Shown here one piece after another: positions 1-12,849 of a stretch of DNA of 64,000 bases. Position 1 is the stretch's first letter, and the number at the start of each line of letters is the position of its first letter. The notes below the pieces were generated by a model. It did not search any database, had not been told where the DNA came from, and was given only the letters and a program-made list of their open reading frames with translations. Source of the DNA: Trema orientale. Its lineage: Eukaryota > Streptophyta > Magnoliopsida > Rosales > Cannabaceae. The translations under genes and the position numbers were made by a program. The stretch is from assembly GCA_002914845.1 (NCBI GenBank), contig JXTC01000047.1:737914-801913 (forward strand), read 5' to 3'.

Positions 1-479
1 CGGTTTACTATGACGTGGCGAAGTTCGGCGCCGGGGCTCGGCGGGAGATCGAGGAGCTGACAGAGTTGCAGGCGGAAATGGCGAAGAGGGTCGAGTTTGT
101 TGAGGGAATGGTGGGTGGGTTTGAGAGGGAGAAGGAGGATCTGAAGAAGAGAGCCATGGAGCTGGCGGAGCAGGCGGATGTGGTGGCGAACTGGCTGAGG
201 TTCAGTGACCGGGAAAGGGTTGCGGCGGTGATCGAGGGGGACGAGATTGAGAAGGCTTTCGAGACGGTTGAGGCGGAGTGGGAACCGGTTTTGGACTGCT
301 TGGCCTGTGACAGAGCGAGTGAGGATACTATTTACGCGCTGGACAAGGCGGTCGAAGTGGGGGTGGTGAGTTTCGAGGCTTACATGAAGCAGGTCAGAGT
401 CTTGGCCAGAGAGCAGTTTTCTCATAGGGCTTTGCTGGTGAAGCTGAGAGGCTCTAGCATTCTTAATTGGACTCATTGA
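1..479 (+). CDS. ELC: ELC/VPS23 (TSG101-type ESCRT-I subunit), C-terminal part
   Basis: The reading frame is open from the window's left edge (frame 3) to a TGA at 477-479, so the 5' part of the gene lies outside. The visible ~158 residues begin with a heptad-rich, charged coiled coil (ARREIEELTELQAEMAKRV). They end in a TSG101-type steadiness box: CLACDRASEDTIYALDKAVE, then VSFEAYMKQVRVLAREQFSHRAL. In the family this C-terminus holds ESCRT-I together with VPS28 and VPS37, while the missing N-terminal UEV domain binds ubiquitinated cargo at endosomes. Plant ELC genes are usually intronless, which fits the uninterrupted frame here. GTG at position 15 is only an internal codon and not a start. 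The region is much richer in G+C than the flanking DNA. I am confident of the family; whether it is ELC or an ELC-like paralogue cannot be decided from this part. Confidence 0.85.
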   Translation, partial: VYYDVAKFGAGARREIEELTELQAEMAKRVEFVEGMVGGFEREKEDLKKRAMELAEQADVVANWLRFSDRERVAAVIEGDEIEKAFETVEAEWEPVLDCLACDRASEDTIYALDKAVEVGVVSFEAYMKQVRVLAREQFSHRALLVKLRGSSILNWTH

Positions 480-1915
480 GACTTTGCACTAAATTATTGG
501 ATATGTATTTTTGTTCTTGAGTATGATTATGATTTTGAGGGTGTATCGAAATTTACGATTTTCCATTAAGACTATGTTTATTTCTGTATAGTTGAAATGG
601 AAGAAAAATGGAGGAGGTGTGATATTAACTGTGAACTGTGGAAATTTTGAGTATAGACATGCAAGCTTACACGAAATTCACAATATTAATGGTTTCTTCT
701 AAAAGCATTTTTGTTGTTAAAACAAAGTGATTATAAAAAAAATTTCGAGTGGAATTTATGCAAACAAAATTTAAAAACAGAAAATAAGTGAGCTTGTTTC
801 ATTTGATGTATGTACTGCATGTATATTTATTTATTTTTTCTTTGGTATCATATTTATCTTAATGAATGGGTGACCAGCGGATAAGAAGTCAATGTTAACA
901 ATGATAAAAAAAAAAGGTCATCATACGTACAATAAACAATTATTGATAATTTTATTGGTCGTAATTTAATCAAAATGACTTTTTAATTACTCCATTCGAT
1001 CTTCACTAAATTAGACAATCCATTTTTCATTTTTGAAAATAACAGTATCATCTCCTTGAATTTTAGGTTATAAGCGCATACACGACCTTTGGTCAAAATT
1101 TAGTTAAAATAATAAAAAAAAGAAGATATATATACGCTTAGTCAAATCTAACATTTTAGGTTTGACTTAGGCTATAAATAAGGATACATTTTGTTTTGTT
1201 TTTTCAATATGTTTTTTTTTTCAGCCTTAAAATGTTTTGTTTTTTTGTTATCTTCGTTATGTCAAGTTAAGTTAAGGTAATCAATTAAAGTAGTCTGTGA
1301 TTTACTCAGTTAATAGACGCAAACTAAAAAGTAAAAAAATCCATAATCTAAATGACTTTGAAAAATCAACCACATTATTATCGGTAATTTCCCAATTTCG
1401 AATCGTGTAAGTCAACAAAAATAAGGAAAATATTTTTTTTCTCTCTCTGTTTTTTTTCCAATAAATAAAAAAACACAGTAGTCTTTCACATTCGAATCGA
1501 AGCTCACAACAATCAGACAGCCAATGGCTTTTCACGAATTACGTGTAATGACGTAGAATTACAAAAGCTAAACTTAGTCAACAAAAATAAGGATTATTAT
1601 TCTAAAATTTATTCATTCATTTTTCAAAACTTCAAGGGCGCTTATCATCTACGTCACAGTGCAAATCCCAAATCCTGAGCCCGTCTCTGTAAATGCAAAA
1701 GCAAAACCAAACCACCCGCTTGTTGATCCCCCACGATTCTTAACGTGCACCCTTCTCCTCTGGTTTCTCAGATCCCATTCCCTCTCCACCGTCTCACCCA
1801 AACCCGCTTGCTTCTTCTCTTTGCATTCCCTATGGTTGATTCGTCCTTACACTTATGTGAACCGTTTGACTCTACCCCATTGGAGACGTAGCGACCTCTG
1901 CAAAAGTTTTCAGCT
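480..1915. other. Intergenic spacer and presumed promoter/5' UTR of the GBP gene
   Basis: AT-rich spacer between the ELC stop and the GBP start codon. I find no coding similarity. The last ~250 bases are pyrimidine-rich and probably hold the 5' UTR of the downstream gene. Short open frames here have no recognisable features. Confidence 0.5.
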
Positions 1916-4900
1916 ATGGAGGTTTCTTCTTGGTTTTTGGTTCTTTCGATTTCTTGCTGCCTTTTCGCATCTGGGTCATTCTCGATTGAGGATTTTAACC
2001 AGGCGTAAGTCCTTCCCCACAAGAACTTTCGAATCTGAAGCTTTTTTTTTTCCTTCTTTTTTTAATATGGCTGGAATGAAGCTATTTGCATTTGTTTGAA
2101 TGCTTTATCAGTTGTTTCAGTTTTATTATTCTTGAATTTGATCTTATGTGCTTGATTATTAGGGAAGTTGAATTTTCAAAGAATTTTGAAACTTTTTCCA
2201 ATATGCTAAAAGAGTAGCTTTTTAGTTTGTTATACCGAATATAATTTGGACAATTAGAAAAATACTCGCTGTGATACCATAAGAGGTTTCTAATTTGTCT
2301 CAAAACAATAGCTATTAGAAGGGCACCCGTAATAGAATGTATATTCTTGGCGCTTCTTTTCACGTGTTGGCATTCTTCCTACATTAATTGGATGGCTATT
2401 TAACTTGTTCACAAATAATAATTTTTGAATGGTTGACTTGGCTTATAGTAAATTCAAAAGTGATTGCTCATTTTGTATCTTCTGCATTGTCTTTAGAAAC
2501 TGAGAACGTAAATGGCTGGCATGGAACCGGATCATTACCTGATTGTGTTATCTTCTGAAATTGTTTGTTTTAAATATTTCGGGTACTGGAATTGTTGTGC
2601 ATGAAACCTTGTCAGGCTTTAGTACTGAAAATGCTTCTCAGTTTACCTGAGTGAAGTTTTTTATTTCTGCTTCGTTTGTATTTCTATTATACGTGCACTG
2701 CCCCTGGAGGATGATTCTGGCACTTCTCAACGCTTGTGATATGTTGAATTGATTCAACAAAGAATTATGGGCTTGAATTAGTCTATAGATATTTTGAGTC
2801 TAATAAACTTGACCTCATAATGGTGGACATATGCATTATTCATTTGTCCGATGGTTAAAGTTTAAGCAGAGTTGTATAGGTGTGAAACATAATACCTCGG
2901 CTATAAATTTTCATGTTCCTGGTTTGGATGTGTGAATTAGTTCGTAGTTCTTAGGACGTTTGAGGCCCATCGTTTCCACTTAAGTTTTATTATTTGGGGA
3001 TCTTTAGCTGTCTGATGTTAATAGTTGCTTTTCTTGCTAATACTATTGTAAGCACAAATACATAATGCTTGTTTGCATTTTGTATGCGCAGGTTTCCTAT
3101 TGTCGAACCTGATTCTGGCCATACTAAACTTCGTCTTTCAAGGGAAGGTTTGGAGGTCATTAAGAGAATAACAACTCCTATTGCTGCTGTTGCGGTAAGA
3201 TGAATTTCTGGGGCATCTAGTACCTATTATTTATTTATTTGTTTCAGTTATCATCTTAAAGTTCAAAATCAAGGTATATTTTAAACCTGGGGTGGTTAAT
3301 ATTTTGGAAGCCTTAATGCTCTTGAACTGGCTGGATTAGCATATAAAACTGTTTATTTAGGTTAAGTGGTTAGCGGTATCAGACAAATGAGAGTTTGCTC
3401 TTAGTTCTATAATTTTTTATTTTTGCTAAAATTGTTTGCTCTTCCTTGGTTCCAAATAGTCCTTCATCATTTGTAAACCTTATTTGTTTAGTAGTATTCC
3501 CCTTTTCCTTCTATTCTTTATTGTTATTAGTGTTGTTATTATGATTATTGTTATTATTATTTTAAAACATCTGGGTTCAGGAGTCAACCGTTGCTTATGA
3601 TAGTTGGATCTGAACCTTGATGTGAAAAAGCTACATAAATTAGCTAGGTTTTCGGTTTCAGTTAAAAGAAAGGCTGCAGATAACTGTTTCAGTTTCCATA
3701 TTTATATGTTCGATAAGATTTTATTTAAGGAAAGTCTTGAAGCAGTTATGGTTGCTTTCTTATACTTTTTGATTGTCTTGATTCCATTTCATTGGTGATT
3801 TGTTCAGGTTATTGGACCTTACCGCTCTGGAAAATCATTTTTGCTTAATCAACTTCTCTCCCTTTCTTGTTCTGAAGGTGCAGTCCTCGTTATCTGTACA
3901 TTCTTTTAATGGATCTGGTTGAATTAATGTTTCTGCATAGTTTGGCTAGTTTGATGTTTAATAGATTGAAACTCAAATGCTTTTCCTCAGGATTTGGTGT
4001 TGGACACATGCGAGACACAAAAACAAAAGGTAACGCAGTCTGACCTTGAAATCATAGACCTTTGTAATTATTTGTCTTATTTATATTTTGTTGCTGTTAT
4101 ATGACGGTGTATTTCTGTCGGTTGCAGGGATATGGGTATGGGGAACCCCTCGAGAATTGAACATCAATGGCGTGAAAACTTCTGTGCTTTTCCTTGATAC
4201 AGAGGGTTTTGAGAGTGTGGGGAAATCAAATGTATATGATGACCGGTAATCTCTGTGCCATGATATTACTGTTTTTCTTTGGTGCGCAATTCCTTTTCAT
4301 TCTTCTTTCCCCCAGCTATTTTCCCCACATCCTTTGAGTTCATGGACTGCCTTTGCAGGATTTTTGCTCTGGCCACTGTCTTGAGTTCTGTACTTATTTA
4401 TAACCTGCCTGAGACGGTTAGTAGCTATACCTTTGATGTTATTGTTTAGTAAGTTTCGTTAATCACAAATGATTCTTTTGACAAATAATATCTTCATGTC
4501 AAGTGTAGATCCGTGAGGCTGACATCTCTCGGCTGTCATTTGCAGTTGAGCTTGCTGAAGAATTCTATGGAAGGTTTGTGCCTTTTTTTTCCCCCCTCAA
4601 AATCTTTGTATCATGCATCTTAATAACTGAATTTTACTGCTTAGCAATTCATTTTCATTTTTTTTGGATATTATTATGTCTTTTTATTGCCAAAACTAAT
4701 TTGTTTTAGCGGCTTGGTTTTTTCATGGCAAACAGAGTGAAGGTAATTTACAAGCCCTTTCAGTCATTATCCTCTGCCATATTTTTGCTTTTCTATGAAT
4801 CTAATGATTTCTATTGTCTACATTTTTTGATGCATATATAGGGGCAAGATGTTGCTTTTGAACCTGCAAAGCTTTTGTGGCTTATCCAGCGTGATTTTCT

Positions 4901-7900
4901 ACGTAAGTCTCAATAAGGTTGCCTTTGATATGTACTGCGTAAGGAACCTGATCTGTAGTTCATAATTCTTATGACAACCTACAAAGATTTTTCTGAACCT
5001 GATCTGTAGTTCATAATTCATATGACAACCTACAAAGATTTTTCTTTCAATCCATTCATCATTTTTATTAGCTCTGAGCTGAATTCTGTTAATTTGCAAT
5101 TTTATTGGTATTCTACAGAAGGGAAATCTGTGCAACAAATGGTGGATGAAGCTCTCCGTCATGTCCCTAATAGTGAAGGTCAGGTTTCTCGATGTACTCA
5201 TTCTAAGAGCTAGCTATTTTTGCAACTGGGCTTAGTGTTCTTTTTAAAAACAAATTCTAACTTATGCCTTTTGCAAATGCAGGGGACAAAAATATTGATC
5301 TGGTATATCCTCTATCTGAATATATATATATTTCAAATTATTAATTTAAACATCGCTTCTGGAATTGATCTTTAACTCAGTTTTTGTCTTGATCAGGTTA
5401 ACCAGATTCGAGATTCCTTGGCTATCATGGGTGATAACAGCACAGCATTTAGTTTACCGCAAGTATGTTTTTGCTTTAGTGTCTTTGGACCTTTCATTGT
5501 CAATTCCCTCTGACTATGAGGATGACATGAATTGTATACTTGCATAGCATATAACATAGTGATGTAGAACAAGAGTGAGAATTTAGAAGAGACGAGAGAA
5601 AGAAGAGAAGAGATTTAGGAAGAAGAACAGAAAAATTTAGAGAAGGAGAGGAAGAACTTTAGAGAGAGAGGAAGAATATTAGAGAAATAATTTCTAAATA
5701 GTTGTATATCATTAATCAAGTCTTAAAAATAATGAACATAGAAGAGCTTATTTATAGAGAAGCTCTTAGACAAAACTAAGAGAACTGACATTATTTAGAA
5801 ATAAACATAAAAGGGAAACATTAAACTAGTTACTCAAAACTAAATAAAACCTAATAATTAAACAAAACATAATTATATAATCCTAAAATAAATCTAATTA
5901 ATAATAGTAATATAAATTCCTAATTTAGCTTATTCATATTCCTCATCACATAGATTCTTGCATGCTGGAGGTTGGGGATTTAATTATTTTATCATGAAGT
6001 GCATGTTGCCTTGAGTGATCTAATTCCGTGGTGATTGTGAACCTTTAAACAGCCTCATCTTCAGCGAACAAAGCTCTGTGAAATGAAGGACAGTGAGCTT
6101 GACCCAAGTTATGTCAGGAAAAGGGAAAAATTAAAAGAAGTTGTTGCTAGCATTATTCGTCCGAAGATTGTGCAGGGAAAACCTCTTAATGGAGAGGAAT
6201 TTGTATCTTTTCTGGAGCAGGTAACTCTTTGTTTCGTTACAATCTCATTCATTGGATAGTATTGATAAGTTGTTGTCCAGTCATTTTCATTTATGGCTGG
6301 TTCATGTGAATGATACAGGAAAGCCGAGTAAAAATACCTAAAATTGGAGATCACTAATAAGTTGTAAATTAGTGATAGATTTAAATGACATTCCTTGACA
6401 ATTGTGGTGAGATAGTAGAAGTATGGTTCACATAATTGTCTTGGATCCTATCTCTTATTAAAACACGAAGGTGGGGGAAGAGGAAAGGGAAAAAGCTTTT
6501 TATTCACATCACATACATAAAGAGAAGATACGTGTTGGTAGATTCTAATTCTATGCATCTTAATATTTTCATATTCAGATCCTTGAAGCCTTGAATAAAG
6601 GGGAGATCCCGTCAACTGGCTCTCTAGTGGAGGTTTTCAATAAGGGTATTCTTGAGAGATGTTTGAAGTTATATAGTGAAGTGATGGCAAAGTTGCATTT
6701 ACCAGTCTCAGAACAGTCTCTGCAAGCTGCTCATCAAAAGTCTAGAGAGGATGCAATGCAACTTTTTGATCAGCAACATTTTGGCCGTCACCATGCCAAG
6801 AAATCTGTTATGCAACTGGATGAAGAAATAGAAAAGGTATGTTTGACCCAATTAACTGGATATATAGTGTAATGAAAAGCTATACTGAGATAATATTCAA
6901 CTAAGTACATGATGTTAAAGTGTTTCTTGTGCATTTGGAGGTCCTACCCAAGAGTTCTTACGTGTTGAAAGTGTTTAGGTATTTGTGGCCCATCTGATTT
7001 AAAGTTTCTAGATCAGGATATAATTTTCTGATCGACTGTTGGGAAAACATATTTAAATTACAGTATTCAATCATTTTCATCATCATGCTACTGGTGATGA
7101 ACCTACCACAAGCCTGGTCAATGGTGAAATCTGTAGCATTGGGTACTTTTATTAAATGTGTTTGTTTAACTCTATTCAGAATTTGATCCTTAATACAGAT
7201 AACTGACTTCTGCATATTACTTATTCATATTGTTATCCTCGTTTCTATGCACAAACTTCAGTTTGCAATATGCTACAAGTTTGTCTGCTAACTTATTTTA
7301 AAATATTATTAAGGTGTACAAGAATATCATTCTAGCAAATGAATATCAATCGTCAAAGCTCTGTGAGGGATTGTATACCAGTTGTGAGGATAAAATGGAT
7401 CATCTGCAGGTTCTCCGACTTCCCACCATGGCAAAATTTAATGCAGGTTTCCTTCAATGCAACCAAAGTTTTATGCAGAAGTGTGTGGGGCCTTCAAAAG
7501 CAAACTATGAGCATCGGATGATGAAGGTTCTACCAATTTTCATTATTTTTCTCCGAGGTTGATATTATATAGTAATTAATCATTGGCGTTCAAATCTATT
7601 TTGATGCTTGTTGAAGCATTGGGACAGCACAATGAAGTGAAACCAAAACTCATTATGGTTTCATCTCCATTTTTACATCCACACAGTTTTGATTTAGTGT
7701 GCAGAAGCAATAATTCTTAGGATTTGACATAGTGTGAAACAACAATAATTTAGGGGTAGAGACCTCATAAATTCGACCTATGACAAGCTTGTTTACAAAC
7801 CGGCTTTCCGTAGGAAGTTACAACAATCAAAAGCCTTTTCAGTCGCTATATTAGAATCAGTTAACTTGGTTTCATTCTGTGGTCAACTATGGTACTCCTT

Positions 7901-8579
7901 TGGTAAGTTAGAGCTGATATCTATATGTGCCATACATACATTTGTTGCAGATGTTGGGGAGGTCGCGGTCTCTGTTTATCAAAGAATATAACAACAGGCT
8001 CTTCAATTGGTTGGTGACCTTCTCCCTTGTCATGGTGGTGTTAGGCAGATTCATCATAAAGTTTATCTTACTGGAAATCGGGGCATGGGTACTCTTTATC
8101 TTCTTAGAAACGTACACAAGGATGTTCTGGACATCGGAGTCTCTTTACTACAACCCAGTTTGGCATGCGATAGTAGCAACTTGGGAAACACTTGTTTACA
8201 GCCCTATCCTGGATTTGGACAGGTAATTAAACTCTCTCCTTTCTTTGCTCCCCAATCAGAAATTCATGTGATGCACCTAAATTGGTATTTGAATGAGATA
8301 TCGACTTCTGTCATACATGATCACCCTGAATACTCAGTTGCTGTATTTGTTCTTGGTTTTTGTCATGTCCTTGCATTTGCTAGACAATGGCAAGGACTGG
8401 AATATTCGTTTAATTTTGTTTTCATTGTTTGGAACAGATGGGCCATTCCACTTGGTGTAGTAGTTTCGTTATTTGTACTTTATTGGCGGTGTTATGGGAA
8501 AAGAAAACATGGGTCTCGATGGCTATTACCCTTGTACAACAATCCCAAAGGCGGCCCAAACAGGCCGAGATCGGACTGA
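1916..8579 (+). CDS. Guanylate-binding protein (GB1/RHD3-type GTPase) with C-terminal membrane segments
   Basis: Large dynamin-like GTPase. Seventeen exons: 1916-2004, 3092-3194, 3808-3877, 3991-4029, 4128-4245, 4359-4416, 4509-4573, 4736-4742, 4842-4902, 5119-5178, 5283-5302, 5397-5462, 6053-6220, 6579-6836, 7314-7526, 7951-8222, 8438-8579. They sum to 1809 nt, giving 602 residues. Residues 1-24 form a hydrophobic signal-like start (MEVSSWFLVLSISCCLF). The G domain shows the P-loop GPYRSGKS (67-74), switch motif DTEG (124-127) and a GBP-type RD pair (200-201). A helical GBP C-terminal domain follows. Hydrophobic stretches lie at about 485-526 and 557-575, with a short basic tail, so a membrane anchor (endomembrane) is likely. 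Plant members of this branch have about this length; the exact role is unknown to me. Exon 8 is a 7-nt microexon and intron 12 holds a solo LTR. Confidence 0.9.
5560..5948 (-). mobile_element. Solo LTR in intron 12 of the GBP gene
   Basis: A 389-bp block begins TGATGTAG and ends CCTCATCA, so the termini are the inverted pair TGATG/CATCA. It is flanked by a perfect 5-bp target duplication, catag, at 5555-5559 and 5949-5953. Read on the minus strand it contains a TATA-like CTCTATAAATAAGC (about 5747-5760) followed by pyrimidine-rich sequence, as in a Copia-type LTR. No internal retrotransposon sequence remains, so it is a solo LTR left by LTR-LTR recombination. It lies wholly inside an intron, opposite to the host gene. 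Confidence 0.85.
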
Positions 8580-9419
8580 ACGAGAGGCTAAGCATTTTCA
8601 AGCATTTGATTATGCACCTTTTCGTTGTGCTCCAGGCGAGGTCTTCTTTTTAAATGGTATACGAAGCCCGCCAATGATCTATTCTTTTGGTTCTTGATGG
8701 ACTTTATACTGCAGAAAGAATGAAAAACATTGAGGAAGCTGAAAAAAAAAAGTGGAGGATCAGACTGTGTAGCCAAATGTAGCATTAGCGAATTAACTGT
8801 ATCTCTATGATATGTTAGTTATTTCATTAATGCGGATTAACTGTATCTCTATGATATGTTAGTTATTTCAAAATTCAATTATTTCATAGGGTCTTCTGTT
8901 TAGATTTGGCAGTGAATTAATACTCGAACCGTGTATACTATGATCTGAATATCTAATCATGCAATTCCTGAAACAGGAAAAAAAGAAAGGAAAATGGTTT
9001 AGTTGAAAGATTTGTGCGAATGCTCTTGGTCTAATAATTAGTGTTGATTAAATAGCTCTTACCTGCTCGGAAAATAATTATTTGAATGAACTACAAGGCT
9101 TGCATTCTATTGCTCATGTAACTTAGTTGTAAATTCTGCTAATGACATTGTTTAAAATGAATTATGCTCTAATTAGCCTATAATAAATCGTTTACAATTT
9201 CATTTGCTAGTGCATCTTGACTTGTGTTGTCAACTAATTGGACCCTAATGATATGCTTAACTTGTCTCTCCATTCTTTTTTTTATCCGTTAAGAGTACGT
9301 GGGAGATTTATGAGTTTAATGTAGTTATTATCTAAATTAAGCCCGTGATATCACTTATATTCCTATTTTTTTGGGGGTGGAGGGGGAGTTCTTTATTACT
9401 GGAAGAAAGCTTCAAGTAT
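8580..9419. other. 3' flank of GBP gene with a short tandem duplication
   Basis: AT-rich sequence with the GBP 3' UTR and intergenic DNA. A 35-bp segment starting attaactgtatctctatg is duplicated at 8792-8826 and 8836-8870 (period 44). No coding potential seen. Confidence 0.6.
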
Positions 9420-9894
9420 GAGAAATTAGGTTAAATATGCATATTTTGGCCTATATGCGTCCCTCAATAAAACTCTGAAAAATATGTATATACCCATCTG
9501 AAATGTCACTTCTGTCCTTAATAATTGGTTTACAGTGTATATGCCGCTCTTCTCCTCTTTAACCTAGCTGTAGCTCCTCATTCCTCCTTCTATATCCTCA
9601 CAATCTTTCCTGTAATCTCATGCTTGAAGTTATCACGCTGTCTAAGGAGCTGAAATTCTAAGAGCAGAAAATGATAAAAGTTGAAAAAATAGAAAAAAGA
9701 CTTGGCGGTAAGACGGAGGACGGAAATCTGTGAAATGGGTATGTAATTTATATGTTTAAATGTTATGGGTACTGTATGAAATGATTTTTAACTGAGTTTT
9801 GATATGTTACGACCATAATTTATACATTAAAAGTTGTTTTCTTGGATTATCTGCAAAAGTCTGGAAAAAAAAGAGTCTGCCTCACGATAAGCAT

Positions 9895-10115
9895 CGAAAT
9901 TTAGATGTCATTTCGACCATATTTCGATGAAGTCTGAGATGTAAGAATTTCTTCGACTATATTTCGACTATACTTCGATGGTACTCGAATTTTCGACCTA
10001 TTTTCGATGACTTTTCGATTACTGTTTTTCAATGACTATTTCGATTATTTTTTGCGATCAATTTCGATGTATTTCTATTATATTCGAGCTAATTTCGACC
10101 AATTTTCGATGACTA
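9895..10115. repeat. Left subterminal TTTCGAT repeat array of the MULE
   Basis: A cluster of short degenerate repeats built on TTTCGA(T/C), such as atttcgaccatatttcgatg and attttcgatgacttttcga, just upstream of the transposase gene. Its orientation (TTTCGA on the + strand) is opposite to the middle and right arrays (TCGAAA), as subterminal binding sites arranged in inverse order would be. Confidence 0.75.
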
Positions 10116-10189
10116 GAAAATATAGATTCTTCTTTTTACATTTTATGATTTTTTCTATTGAATCTAATTTCTTTTTTCTGTTTCATCTG

Positions 10190-12630
10190 AAGAGTCACGT
10201 TTCAACATCATAGTTTTGTATAACGGTGAATGGATGTTTTCGTCAGAGAAAATATTATGGTCTTATATTGCTAAAGAAAGTAAGGCCATGGGTGTATGGA
10301 ATGGTATAACTTTTGTGACCCTTGTAGATAAGCTGTATGAGGTGATTGGAGTTGATAAAAATCGTTTTGATTTAGAACTTAAAGGTTGTTTAAAAATGTG
10401 GTGGTGGAGATGGAATCCCTATTCCTCCAACGAAGATTACTACTGATAGTTATCTAGAACTTTGGCTTGAGGAGATGTCTTACTCTATTCAGAACCGTAC
10501 TCCTTTATGTGTGTCCATTTTACCGAAGCTGAGACCTGTAGGTGAGGGTTGCAGTCAAAATGCTTCATTTGTGCCTGAAACATGTGCAGAGAAAATAGAT
10601 GAGCAAGAGGTAGATCCAACTCCACCTGCAGTGGCAGTATGTCCTCCAGAAACTTGTCCACCAATAAGGGATGATAGTGACAACTACTATGATTGGGGTT
10701 TTGGTGCAGAAAATATGCGTCCAGAAGAGTTAAAGGAATGCTTTAGTGAAGTACTTAAGACTCCAGGGACAACACCAGGGACTTCAAGTAGTCGAGTGCG
10801 TAGAGTAAGAATAGTAGATAATGCAGCGAAGTGAAGTGCTCCCTTGTTTTCAGAGGGAGAATTACTGCAGGGAACCCCAAACAACTTGTCAGCTGGATCT
10901 TCTAATTCAGTGAAAATCATAATCGGTCAACTATTTGAGAATAAGGAAGACTTGAAGCTGAAGCTACACTTGCATGCAATGAAGTCCAATTTTGAGTTCA
11001 AGGTGAAAAAGTCAGCAAAGACTGTTGGTTTATAACATGTATAGATGATAATTGTACGTGGCGGTTGCGAGCTAGAAAGATGGAGCAGTCTGACATGTTT
11101 GAGGTGCGAAGATATATGCCTGAACAAACATGTTCATTGGCAATAAGGCATAAGGATAACAGACAAACAACACCATGGGTTATTGGACATTGCATTAAGA
11201 GAAAGTACACAAATCCAGCCAACCCTAATTATACCCCTCGATCAATAATCGACGATTTCTCTAAAGACTATGGGATTAAAATGACATATGAAAAAACATG
11301 AAGATGTAGGGAAAAAGCACTTCTTTATGTGAGGGGAACAGTGGATGGTTCATACTAAAAGCTGCCATCTTACCTATATATGTTAGAGAAGACTAATCCA
11401 GGAACAGTAACGCATTTAGAGACCGATAAGATGGGATGTTTCAAGTATTTCTTCATGTCATTGGGTGCATCTATTCGGGGCTTTAGAGCAGCATGCCGTC
11501 CTATGCTATGTGTAGATGGATCCATCTTAAAAACAAACTGTGGAGGGACAATGTTGGCTGTGATTGCACAAGATGCAAACAGGCAGTTGTATCCTGTTGC
11601 ATTTGGAGCAGTCGACTCAGAGAACAACGACTCTTGGATGTATTTTATCGTGAAACTGAAAGAAGCAATTGGAGAAGTTGAGAACTTAGTCTTCGTATCA
11701 GACCGACACTCAAGTATTGCGAATGCATTATCGACTGTGTTCCCTGAAGCACACCACGGAGCTTGCATACATCATATTGGTATGAATATCCAAGCAAAAT
11801 TCAAGACTGATCATTGCCATGGTGAGTACTTCTTGGCGGCAAAATCCTATCGGATGAGTGACTTTCTTCATCATTTTGAGAAGATCAAGGTCAAGGATCA
11901 AGCCATTGCTAATTATTTAGAAGAAATAGGCATTGAGAAATGGAGCCATGCAAACTTCTCTGCCATTTGTTACAATATCATGACAAGTAATAATGCTGAG
12001 AGCTTTAATAACACGAGTAGAGATGCACGGAAGTATTCAATCATAACTTTGGCGGAGTTTCTGAGGTATACACTACAAACTTGGTTCTTTGAAAGGCAAA
12101 CATTGGCAATGGAATCCAATAAACCATTAGCGAAAAAGATTGAGAAGAAATTGGAGGACCGTATTGAGGCTGTGAAGACTTTGATTGTTCAGCCTCTCAG
12201 CCACTATGAGTTTTATGTTATGGACGGTAACAGAGACGGTCAAGTTAACTTACAAACAAAGACTTATAGTTGTAGGAGGTTTGATTTGACAGGTCTGCCA
12301 TGTACGCATGCATTGGCGGCTACTATAAGTCGACGCATCAATCCATACTCCTTGTGTTCCCGGTATTATACAGTTGACGCATGACTGCACTCATATGCAG
12401 AGACTACATATCTAGTGATAAATGAAGAAGAATGGGATGTACCTTATGATATTAGCAGACGTATGGTGGAACTACCTCCTTATAAACCGAAGGCTGGTCC
12501 GCCGAAAATGAAACGTAGAAAGTCGAAAGGGGAGAAGATCAAAATGCAACGCCATTGTAGCCGTTGTGGGGGAAAGGGCCACAATCGGGCAACTTGTACG
12601 TACATGATGCCAACAGCTTCAAATAAATAA
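10190..12630 (+). pseudogene. MuDR-type MULE transposase, multiply disrupted
   Basis: Order of parts: an N-terminal MuDR-like region (LYNGEW, about 10216); a Pro/Cys-rich linker; the MuDR DNA-binding-like segment (GQLFENKEDLKLKLHLHAMK, about 10925); the DDE transposase domain; a SWIM zinc finger; and a CCHC knuckle CSRCGGKGHNRATC (about 12556). The catalytic triad can be assigned to Asp in CVDGS (11515-11517), Asp in VSDRH (11701-11703) and Glu in NNAESFN (11998-12000). The HGACIHH motif is present. Lesions: in-frame stops at 10832, 11299, 11356 and 12382; frame changes near 10400 and near 11030; and the first SWIM cysteine is now Tyr (12265-12267, TYSC for the usual CxC). It could once have catalysed cut-and-paste transposition of this element, but cannot encode an intact enzyme now. 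Confidence 0.9.
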
Positions 12631-12849
12631 TTTTGTAATATTAATCAAACAACAAATGACGTATCTTGAGAAATTTGTACTATTAAATAAATATTTTTGA
12701 TCTTCAAAGAAAAAAAAATTGTAGTATTATCATTTTAATTTTAGGATTTTAAGTACAATATTGTAATGAATAATTTTAATATTTTAGTTAGAATAAGTTT
12801 GGAATATTATTGACTTTATTATAATGATATGATGTTTTGAAAATATTAC

